This document shows, one piece after another, positions 36,243-43,320 of a stretch of DNA of 64,000 bases (positions are counted from its first letter, which is position 1; each line of letters opens with the position of its first letter). The stretch spans positions 1 to 64,000 of the forward strand of contig DATILD010000103.1 of assembly GCA_035476815.1 (NCBI GenBank), given 5' to 3'. The position numbers and the translations under genes were made by a program. The notes under the pieces were generated by a model, which saw only the letters and a program-made list of their open reading frames with translations, was not told where the DNA came from and made no database searches. Source of the DNA: Methylibium sp035476815 (lineage in GTDB: Bacteria > Pseudomonadota > Gammaproteobacteria > Burkholderiales > Burkholderiaceae_C).

Positions 36243-38032
36243 CAGAAGCTCTCCGCCACGCCTTCGCCGTGGCGCGCGACGATCTGCTGCACCACCTCGA
36301 GGTCCGGCGCCACGCCCAGCGTGCGCAGGGTCTGCTGCACCACCTCGGCGAACACCGGGGCGGCGACGTCGCCGCCGTAGAACTTGCCGTTGTTCGGCTC
36401 GTCAACCATCACCGCGACGACGATGCGGGGCTTGTCGACCGGCGCCAGGCCGACGAACCAGGCGCGGTACTTCTTGTCGGCGTAGCCCTTGCCTTCCTGC
36501 TTGCGCGCGGTGCCGGTCTTGCCGCCGACCGAGTAGCCGACGGTCTGGGCCTTGGGCGCGGTACCGCCGTCGCCGGCCGCCATCTGCAGCATGTGGCGCA
36601 CCGCGCGCGCGGTCTCGGGCGTGAAGACGCGCAGGCCGCCGGTGGGCTGCTCGGCCTTGGTCAGGCTCACGGGGATCAGCTCGCCGTCGCGCGCGAACAC
36701 GGTGTAGGCGCGCGCCAGCTGGAACAGGCTGGCCGACAGGCCGTAGCCGTAGCTCATCGTCGCCTGCTCGATCGGCCGCCAGCTCTTGTAGGGCCGCAGC
36801 CGGCCGCTGACCGCGCCGGGGAAGTCGAGCTGCGGCTTCTGGCCCAGGCCGATGGCCGAGAACATGTCCCACATCTCGCGCGCCGGCATCCGCATCGCCA
36901 TCTTGACGGTGCCGACGTTGCTGGACTTCTGGATCACCTCCTCGACCGTCAGCACCCCATAGGGCTTGTGGTCGCTGATGGTGCTGCCGGTGATCTGGAT
37001 GCGGCCGTCGCCGGTGTCGATGCTGGTGTGCGGGTTGACCAGGCCGCTGTCCAGCGCCAGCCCGGCGACGAAGGGCTTCATCGTCGAGCCGGGCTCGAAG
37101 GTGTCGGTCAGCGCGCGGTTGCGCAGCTGCGCGCCGCTGAGGTTGCGGCGGTCGCCGGGCGTGAAGCTCGGGTAGTTGGCCAGCGCCAGCACCTCGCCGG
37201 TCTGCACGTCCAGCACCACGACGCTGCCGGCCCTGGCCTTGTGCTCGGCGACGGCGTCGCGCACGCGCTGGTAGGCGAAGAACTGCACCTTGGAGTCGAT
37301 CGCCAGCTCGATGTCGCGGCCGTCGACCGGCGGCACGCTCTCGCCGATGTCCTCGACCACGCGGCCGAGCCGGTCCTTGATGACGCGGCGCTTGCCGTCG
37401 CGACCGGCCAGCGCGTTCTGGAAGGCGAGCTCGATGCCCTCCTGGCCGCGGTCCTCGACGTTGGTGAAGCCGACCACATGCGCCGCCGCCTCGCCGGCCG
37501 GGTAGCGGCGCTTGTACTCGGTGAGCTGGTGCACGCCCTTGAGGTTGAGCGCGCGCACCTGCAGCGCCACCGACTCGTCGACCTGGCGCTTCAGGTAGAC
37601 GAAGTTGGGGTTGTCGGCGAGGCGCTTGTCGAGCTCGGACGCGCTCATGCCGAGCAGGCGGGCGAGGCGGCGCTTCTCGTCGGCGCTGGCCTTGAGGTCG
37701 CGCGGAATCGCCCAGATCGTCGGCGCCTCGACGCTGGTGGCGAGCAGCTCGCCGCCGCGGTCGACGATGCGGCCGCGGCTGGCCGGCAGGTCGAGCGTGC
37801 GGGCGTAGCGGTCCTCGCCCTTGCGCTGGTAGAAATCGGTGCCGACCACCTGCACGTAGACCGCGCGGCCGATCAGCACGACGAAGCCGGCACCGAGCAG
37901 CGCGACCAGGAACTTGGAGCGCCACGGCGGCGTCTTCGAGGCCAGCAGCGGGCTGGTCGCGTAGCGCAGGCTGCGGGTGCTGACGGCACCCGCCGGCGCG
38001 CCCTGGCGGCGCTTGAACCAGGCCAGGCTCAT
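36242..38032 (-). CDS. ftsI: Penicillin-binding protein 3, septal transpeptidase FtsI
   Basis: Class B PBP that cross-links septal peptidoglycan. The 596 residues have one N-terminal membrane anchor (about 40-60) and a dimerisation domain with RGRIVDRGGELLATS. The transpeptidase domain has GSTMKPF (catalytic Ser), KSSNVGT (SxN) and GGKTGTARK (KTG). The ATG overlaps the ftsL stop (ATGA). Confidence 0.98.
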
Positions 38033-38328
38033 CGGCCGACCTCCGCGGCCGCTGCCGAGGCCGCGCGCGGCGCCTCGACGTATTCGGTGACCGCCGGCGT
38101 GGCGCTGCGCATCGCCAGCCGCTCGCGCGCAACGCGCTCGACCCGCAGCGGCGTCGCCTGGGCCTGGCGCTCGCTCTGCAGGCGCTCGTGGTCGGCGGCG
38201 AGCTGGACCGACTCGGCCCGCGCACGGTCGAGGGCGCTGAACAGGCGGCGCGACTCGTAGCTCACCTTCACGAGGTAGAGGCAGCTCGCGATCAGCGCGA
38301 CGAGCAGCACCACGTTGACGCGCGTCAT
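38029..38328 (-). CDS. ftsL: Cell division protein FtsL
   Basis: Bitopic inner-membrane protein of 99 residues. The membrane helix spans about 5-23, and a coiled-coil-like periplasmic segment begins VSYESRRLFSALDRARAE. It forms the FtsQLB complex. GAGGGG stands 5 nt before the ATG and belongs to the repeat-derived sequence upstream. The ATG overlaps the stop of a 37-codon mini-ORF rather than that of rsmH. Confidence 0.92.
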   Translation of the reverse strand: MTRVNVVLLVALIASCLYLVKVSYESRRLFSALDRARAESVQLAADHERLQSERQAQATPLRVERVARERLAMRSATPAVTEYVEAPRAASAAAAEVGR

Positions 38329-38438
38329 GACAACCCCTCGTCGGCGGGGTACCGCCGCCGATCCCCCGAGGGGATCGGGCCCGGCTTGGGGCGGCCCGGC
38401 GCTCGGGCCCGAAATGCGGCGTGCACCTCGACCTTCAT
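38325..38438 (-). CDS. 37-codon mini-ORF bridging rsmH and ftsL (repeat-derived)
   Basis: The ATG overlaps the rsmH TGA (ATGA) and the TGA overlaps the ftsL ATG (ATGA), so the frame spans exactly the gap between the two genes. It begins MKVEVHAAFRARAPGRPK; most of it is repeat R4, read in the same frame as R2 (shared APGRPK). CATGA occurs at both ends. It may be an ORF kept only for translational coupling, or a small protein; expression is unproven. Confidence 0.45.
   Translation of the reverse strand: MKVEVHAAFRARAPGRPKPGPIPSGDRRRYPADEGLS
38333..38410 (+). repeat. GC-rich repeat R4, rsmH-ftsL junction
   Basis: The fullest copy. A 34-bp core (38377-38410) begins GGGCCCGGCTTGGGGCGGCC and ends CGGGCCC, so its ends are inverted repeats. 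It is preceded by the stem GATCCCC-CGA-GGGGATC and the stem GGCGGGGTACCGCCGCC. The family also occurs at 30151, 30306 and 35126. Confidence 0.88.
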
Positions 38439-39397
38439 GTGCGAACCCCGGTGCGCTCGGCCACGCGCAGGATCGCCGAGCGCGAGCGCGGATTGGCCGC
38501 GACCTCGTCGGCCGAGGGCTTGACGCGTGCGATCGCCTTCAGCCGCAACGCCGCCGCCGGCGCGAACGGCGCGCGCCGGTCCACCACCTCGCGGGCATGC
38601 TTGGCGATGAAGGTCTTGACGATGCGGTCTTCCAGCGAATGGAAGCTGATCACCGCGAGCCGCCCGCCGGGCTTCAGCAGCGCGAGCGCGGCGTCCAGCG
38701 CCTGCTCGAGCTGCGCGAGCTCGGCGTTGACGAAGATGCGCAGCGCCTGGAAGGTGCGGGTGGCCGGGTCCTGCCCGGCCTCGCGGGTGCGCACCGCGCG
38801 GGCGCACAGCGCCGACAGCTCGTCGGTGGTCGCCAGCGCGCGGCCCTCGGCGCGGCGCGCGACGATGGCCTTGGCGATCGCGTGCGCGAAGCGCTCCTCG
38901 CCGTAGTCGCGGATCACGTCGGCGATCTCGCGCTCGTCGGCGCGCGCCAGGAAGGCCGCCGCGCTCTCGCCGCGCGTCGTGTCCATGCGCATGTCCAGCG
39001 GGCCGGCAAAGCGGAAGCTGAAGCCGCGCGCCGGGTCGTCGATCTGCGGCGAGCTCACGCCCAGGTCCAGCAGCAGCCCGTCGATCGCGTCGACGCCGCG
39101 CGCGGCCAGCAGCGCCGGCAGCTCGGCGAAGGCCGCGTGCTCGATCTCGAAGCGGGCATCGGCGGCCAGCGCCGCGTCGGCGCGCGCATGCGCGACCGCC
39201 TGCGGGTCACGGTCGATCGCGATCAGCCGGCCGGCCGGCCCGAGCCGCTGCAGCGCGAGGCGGCTGTGCCCGCCGCGGCCGTAGGTGCCGTCCACATAGA
39301 GGCCATCGGGCCGGGTCACGAGCGCGTCCACCGCCTCGTGCAGCAACACGGTGGTGTGCGGCAGGGTCGGGACCTGCGCGAAGGGGGCGGCGACCAT
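38435..39397 (-). CDS. rsmH: 16S rRNA (cytosine-1402-N4) methyltransferase
   Basis: SAM-dependent methyltransferase of 320 residues, also called mraW. VLLHEAVDAL, the SAM motif VDGTYGRGGHS, LLLDLGVSSPQIDDPARGFSF and ISFHSLEDRIVK are typical, as is the ANPRSRSAILRVAER C-terminus. It begins 6 bp after mraZ. Confidence 0.97.
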   Translation of the reverse strand: MVAAPFAQVPTLPHTTVLLHEAVDALVTRPDGLYVDGTYGRGGHSRLALQRLGPAGRLIAIDRDPQAVAHARADAALAADARFEIEHAAFAELPALLAARGVDAIDGLLLDLGVSSPQIDDPARGFSFRFAGPLDMRMDTTRGESAAAFLARADEREIADVIRDYGEERFAHAIAKAIVARRAEGRALATTDELSALCARAVRTREAGQDPATRTFQALRIFVNAELAQLEQALDAALALLKPGGRLAVISFHSLEDRIVKTFIAKHAREVVDRRAPFAPAAALRLKAIARVKPSADEVAANPRSRSAILRVAERTGVRT

Positions 39398-39403
39398 CGC
39401 GGC

Positions 39404-39844
39404 TCAGAAGGAGAAGTCGCGCAACGCATCGGGCAGGCCCTGCTGCATCACCGCCGCCTCGTGGGCGGCGTAGCGCGGCGCGTCCCAGAGCTCGAAGTGG
39501 CTGCCCATGCCGAGCAGCATCACGTCGCGCGTCATCCCGGCGGCAGCGCGCAGCTCGGGCGACACCAGCACGCGTGAAGCGCCGTCGATCTCCGCGTCCA
39601 TCGCATTGCCCAGGAAGATGCGTTTCCAGCCCTTGGCCTGCTCGGGCCAGGCCGCGATCTTCTCGCGATAGCCCTCCCACACCGGGCGCGGAAAGATGAG
39701 CAGGCAGCCGTCAGGGTGTTTCGTCAGGGTCAGTTGTCCCTGGCATTGGGCGGCCAGCGTCTCGCGGTGGCGTGCCGGCACGGCCAGACGCCCTTTCGCG
39801 TCCAACGCCAACGCCGAAGCCCCCTGAAAGACAAATTGAGACAC
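39404..39844 (-). CDS. mraZ: Transcriptional regulator MraZ
   Basis: DNA-binding AbrB-like protein of 146 residues that heads and autoregulates the dcw operon. Two copies of the MraZ motif are seen: ALDAKGRLAVPARHR near the N-terminus and AEIDGASRVLVSPELRAAAG in the second half. FQGASALALDAKGR is the expected N-terminus, so the GTG at 39844 was chosen. The open frame to 39901 would add residues translated from the operator boxes. Confidence 0.94.
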   Translation of the reverse strand: MSQFVFQGASALALDAKGRLAVPARHRETLAAQCQGQLTLTKHPDGCLLIFPRPVWEGYREKIAAWPEQAKGWKRIFLGNAMDAEIDGASRVLVSPELRAAAGMTRDVMLLGMGSHFELWDAPRYAAHEAAVMQQGLPDALRDFSF

Positions 39845-39849
39845 AAAAA

Positions 39850-39874
39850 CCCACGAAAGTGCACTTTGTCCCAC
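39850..39874 (-). promoter_or_regulatory. MraZ-binding boxes upstream of mraZ
   Basis: On the minus strand GTGGG, GTGCA and GTGGG occur with an exact 10-bp period (39870-39874, 39860-39864, 39850-39854), directly before the GTG start. This is the direct-repeat pattern established for MraZ operators. Confidence 0.75.
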
Positions 39875-40139
39875 TTTAACGGAGCGCCCGTGGGCGGTCA
39901 ACAGCAGGCGTAAGAAAAATCAATCAAATCAAGTACTTAGCGGCGGTTTGGAAGGTGATTTTTGCAAGAAATAGTGTTCAAAAATAAGGACTTGCATAGG
40001 GTTCCGTAGGTGAAGGATGAAGATCCATCCGCCGCTTGCGGGACCCGATCGAGACGCTCAATGCGCGAGTGGTAACGCAATCAATGGCGCAATCGCTCCC
40101 GCCGGCCTAGTCTTTGCACACGACACCGAGGAGCGCGCC

Positions 40140-41369
40140 ATGCTCGACAAGTTCGTCGCCGAGCGCATCAACGCCCTGTCGCTGCCGCTGGAGGTGGCCT
40201 GGCCGGGGGGCAGCTACTGCCCGCCGCGGGCGCTGCTGCGCCTCGAACTGCGCGATCGCCGCCTGCTCGCCGCGCTGGCCCGCGGCCGCGTCGGCCGGCT
40301 CGCCGAGGCCTATGTGCAGGGCGAGATGGAGTTCTTCGGCTCGCTGCGCGAGCTGGCCGCGGCGGCCGCCGCGCTGGTCGGCGATCCCGTCGAGGCGCGT
40401 CCGCCCGGGCCGCTGCGGCGCGCGCTGCGCGAGCTGGGCTCGCTGGTACGCCACTGGCGCCTTGCCGACGCGCGCAACGTGCAGGCCCACTACGACGTGT
40501 CCGACGACTTCTACGCACTGTGGTTGGACCCACGACGCGTCTACTCCTGCGCCTACTACGCCGAGCCGACGCTGAGCCTCGCCGCGGCCCAGGAGGCCAA
40601 GCTCGAGCTGATCTGCCGCAAGCTGCGGCTCGCGCCGGGGCAGCGCTTCCTCGACGTCGGCGCCGGCTGGGGCGGGTTGCTGCTGTGGGCGGCCGAGCGG
40701 CATGGCGTCGAGGCGACCGGCATCACGCTGTCGCACCACCAGCATGAACACGTCAACCGGCTGATCGACGAGCGCGGGCTGCGCGGCCGCGTGCAGATGC
40801 GGCTGCTCGACTACCGCGACCTGCCCGAGGACCGGCCCTATGACGCGATCGCCTCGGTGGGCATGTTCGAGCATGTCGGTCGCGCGCGGCTGGAGGGCTA
40901 TTTCGCCAAGCTGCGGCGGCTGCTGGTGCCGGGCGGCCTGGTGCTGAACCATGGCATCACCGCCGGCGGGCTGCACAACACCGAGCTCGGCGGCGGCATC
41001 GGCGCCTTCGTCGAGCGCCACATCTTCCCCGGCGGCGAGCTCGAGCATGTCAGCCGCGTCACGCAGCGGCTGTCGCAGGCCGGGCTGGAGCTGGTGGACG
41101 ACGAGAACCTGCGACCCCATTACGCGCGCACGCTGTGGGCCTGGTCGGACGCGCTCGAGGCGCGGCTCGACGCAGCTGCGCGGCTCACCTCGCCCGAGAC
41201 CCTGCGCGCCTTCCGCCTCTACCTCGCGGGCAGCGCGATGAGCTTCGAGCGGCGCTGGCTGTCTTTGCACCAGCTGCTGGCGGTGCGGCCGAGCGGCAGC
41301 CTGGACGAGGGCGAGCTGCGCGGCGCGCAGTCGCGCTATCCCTTCCGCCGCGGCTACATGTACGGCTGA
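40140..41369 (+). CDS. Cyclopropane-fatty-acyl-phospholipid synthase family methyltransferase
   Basis: A SAM-dependent enzyme of 409 residues that should methylate or cyclopropanate unsaturated acyl chains of membrane phospholipids. An N-terminal lipid-binding region (about 1-115) is followed by VQAHYDVSDDFYALWLD, YSCAYY, the SAM motif FLDVGAGWGGLLLWAA, GITLSHHQHEHVN and SVGMFEHVG. The catalytic-site region HIFPGGELEHVS follows. The ATG at 40140 has GAGGAG upstream; the open frame extends back to 40017 without a ribosome site. It is divergent from mraZ, with about 295 bp between. Confidence 0.9.
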   Translation: MLDKFVAERINALSLPLEVAWPGGSYCPPRALLRLELRDRRLLAALARGRVGRLAEAYVQGEMEFFGSLRELAAAAAALVGDPVEARPPGPLRRALRELGSLVRHWRLADARNVQAHYDVSDDFYALWLDPRRVYSCAYYAEPTLSLAAAQEAKLELICRKLRLAPGQRFLDVGAGWGGLLLWAAERHGVEATGITLSHHQHEHVNRLIDERGLRGRVQMRLLDYRDLPEDRPYDAIASVGMFEHVGRARLEGYFAKLRRLLVPGGLVLNHGITAGGLHNTELGGGIGAFVERHIFPGGELEHVSRVTQRLSQAGLELVDDENLRPHYARTLWAWSDALEARLDAAARLTSPETLRAFRLYLAGSAMSFERRWLSLHQLLAVRPSGSLDEGELRGAQSRYPFRRGYMYG

Positions 41370-41410
41370 GGCGTCGCGATGCGCAGCGCTCGACGCGGTG
41401 CGGCGCCATG

Positions 41411-41434
41411 AAAAAACCCGGCCGAAGCCGGGTT
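41411..41434 (-). terminator. Rho-independent terminator of the histone-like gene
   Basis: On the minus strand the stem AACCCGGC/GCCGGGTT (8 bp, 4-nt loop TTCG) runs into six T. Confidence 0.93.
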
Positions 41435-41454
41435 CTCAAGCATGCGCCGATGCC

Positions 41455-41772
41455 TCAGGGCTTGGTGCCCGTCGGGAAGGGCCAGGCCGCCTGGGGGCTG
41501 AGCGTGGTCTTCGCCGCAGGGGCCGCCGGCTTGGCAGCCGGGGCAGCGGGCGCGGCCGCAGCCGCCTTCTTCGCAGCCGGCTTCTTGGCCGCCTTCTTTG
41601 CCGCAGGCTTCTTCGCCGCCGCCTTCTTCGCAGGCGCCTTCTTCGCGGCCTTCTTGGCCGCAGGCTTCTTCGCCGCCGCCTTCTTGGCCGGGGCCTTCTT
41701 CACGGCGGCCTTCTTGGCCGGAGCCTTCTTCGCCGCAGCCTTCTTGGCCGGGGCCTTCTTCGCAGTTGCCAT
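41455..41772 (-). CDS. Histone H1-like lysine/alanine-rich DNA-binding protein
   Basis: A 105-residue basic protein. Residues about 4-70 are repeats of AKKAPAKKAAAKK and related units, followed by an Ala/Pro-rich linker and a non-repetitive tail ending FPTGTKP. The composition matches the HctB/AlgP-type histone-like proteins found in many Burkholderiales, which probably bind DNA or RNA and affect nucleoid structure. AAGGAG precedes the ATG and a strong terminator follows. The tandem DNA repeats (GCCTTCTTGGCC units) invite length variation between strains. Confidence 0.88.
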   Translation of the reverse strand: MATAKKAPAKKAAAKKAPAKKAAVKKAPAKKAAAKKPAAKKAAKKAPAKKAAAKKPAAKKAAKKPAAKKAAAAAPAAPAAKPAAPAAKTTLSPQAAWPFPTGTKP

Positions 41773-41992
41773 CACGATTCTCCTTGATCAAGTTGCAAAG
41801 AGCACCGGCTTGCTCGAGCACGCCGGCGATTCACCGCCCAGGGCTGTCTTGGAGAGACGCTCCGATACGGTGAATGGGGTCGTGGGCAATGCGGGGTGCT
41901 TCTTGTCGGCACCGTCGTCTCACCCACAGATCTTGATTCGTCTTCTTTCCTTCTGCTCTACACGGACCCGAACGCCGAAGCGCCGAGGACAC

Positions 41993-43183
41993 TCAATCCC
42001 ACGACAGCGCGCCACCCGATTGGTATTCGGTGACGCGGCCTTCGAAGAAATTGGTCTCCTTCTTCAGGTCGATCATCTCGCTCATCCACGGAAACGGGTT
42101 TTCCTCGTTCGGGAAGAGCGCCTCGAGGCCGATCTGCACCGCGCGCCGGTTCGCGATGTAGCGCAGATAGCCCTTGAACATGCTCGCGTTCAGACCCAGC
42201 ACGCCGCGCGGCATGGTGTCTTCGGCGTAGCGGTACTCCAGCTCGACGGCCTTCAGGAACAGCGCCTTGATCTCGGCCTTGAACTCGGGCGTCCACAGGT
42301 GCGGATTCTCGAGCTTCAACTGGTTGATCAGGTCGATGCCGAAGTTGCAGTGCATCGACTCGTCGCGCAGGATGTACTGGTACTGCGTCGACGCGCCCGT
42401 CATCTTGTTCTGCCGGCCGAGCGAGAGGATCTGCGTGAAGCCGACGTAGAAGAACAGGCCTTCCATCAGACAGGCGAAGACGATCAGGCTCTTGAGCAGC
42501 GTCTGGTCGGTCTCCGGCGTGCCGGTGCGGAAGTTCGGGTCCATGATCGCCTCGATGAAGGGGATCAGGAACTCGTCCTTGTCGCGGATCGACTGCACCT
42601 CGTGGTAGGCGTTGAAGATCTCGCTTTCGTCGATGCCGAGCGACTCGACGATGTACTGGTAGGCGTGGGTGTGGATCGCCTCCTCGAAGGCCTGGCGCAG
42701 CAGGAACTGGCGGCACTCGGGGGCGGTGATGTGCCGGTAGGTGCCGAGCACGATGTTGTTGGCGGCCAGCGAATCGGCGGTGACGAAGAAGCCGAGGTTG
42801 CGCTTGATGATGCGGCGCTCGTCCTCGCTCAGGCCGTTCGGGTCCTTCCAGGTCGCGATGTCGCGCGACATGCTGACCTCTTGCGGCATCCAGTGGTTCG
42901 CACAGGTCGCGAGGTACTTCTCCCAGGCCCACTTGTACTTGAACGGCACCAGCTGATTCACGTCGGTCTGGCCGTTGATGATGCGCTTGTCGGCCACGTT
43001 GACGCGGCGCGTGAGCGCGACCGATGCGCTCGCGTTCGGCGGTTGCGCATCGAACACCGCAGGGGCCGCGGCGACATTCTTCAGAGGTGACGAATCCAGG
43101 GCCCGTGCATCGCGCGGCGATGAGGGCGGGGGCGTGTGCGTCGCGGCAGTGGTGGAACGAGCGTCGTCTTCCCAGACCAGCAT
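41993..43183 (-). CDS. nrdB: Ribonucleotide reductase class Ia, beta subunit
   Basis: Di-iron tyrosyl-radical subunit of 396 residues. Metal ligands and radical site are present: the first Asp in SRDIATWK, EEAIHTHAYQYI with the Glu-x2-His pair and the radical Tyr four residues after the His, and FRTG followed by the Glu region and RDESMHCNFG. The N-terminal 60 residues are a variable extension. It lies 137 bp downstream of nrdA, with a strong hairpin in the gap. Confidence 0.96.
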   Translation of the reverse strand: MLVWEDDARSTTAATHTPPPSSPRDARALDSSPLKNVAAAPAVFDAQPPNASASVALTRRVNVADKRIINGQTDVNQLVPFKYKWAWEKYLATCANHWMPQEVSMSRDIATWKDPNGLSEDERRIIKRNLGFFVTADSLAANNIVLGTYRHITAPECRQFLLRQAFEEAIHTHAYQYIVESLGIDESEIFNAYHEVQSIRDKDEFLIPFIEAIMDPNFRTGTPETDQTLLKSLIVFACLMEGLFFYVGFTQILSLGRQNKMTGASTQYQYILRDESMHCNFGIDLINQLKLENPHLWTPEFKAEIKALFLKAVELEYRYAEDTMPRGVLGLNASMFKGYLRYIANRRAVQIGLEALFPNEENPFPWMSEMIDLKKETNFFEGRVTEYQSGGALSWD

Positions 43184-43265
43184 GGTGTGCTTCCTGTATC
43201 TCGAATTATCAGAGTGTTGTGTTCAAACACCAAGCACTTGTTGACATCGCAGCGTCGAAGTTGTT

Positions 43266-43302
43266 GCGGTCGTGCATCGTTCGATGCGTGATGCACGACC
43301 GC
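43266..43302 (-). terminator. Hairpin between nrdA and nrdB
   Basis: A perfect 13-bp stem (GCGGTCGTGCATC/GATGCACGACCGC) with an 11-nt loop starts about 18 bp after the nrdA stop. No T tract follows, so partial termination, processing or mRNA stabilisation are all possible. Confidence 0.5.
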
Positions 43303-43320
43303 GTTCGGCGCATCACGCGA

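Noticed and set aside
41455..41772. Possible CRISPR-like or tandem non-coding repeat
   Set aside because: The periodic units are codons for AKKAPAKKAA in the histone-like gene, with no spacers and with a proper start, ribosome site and terminator.
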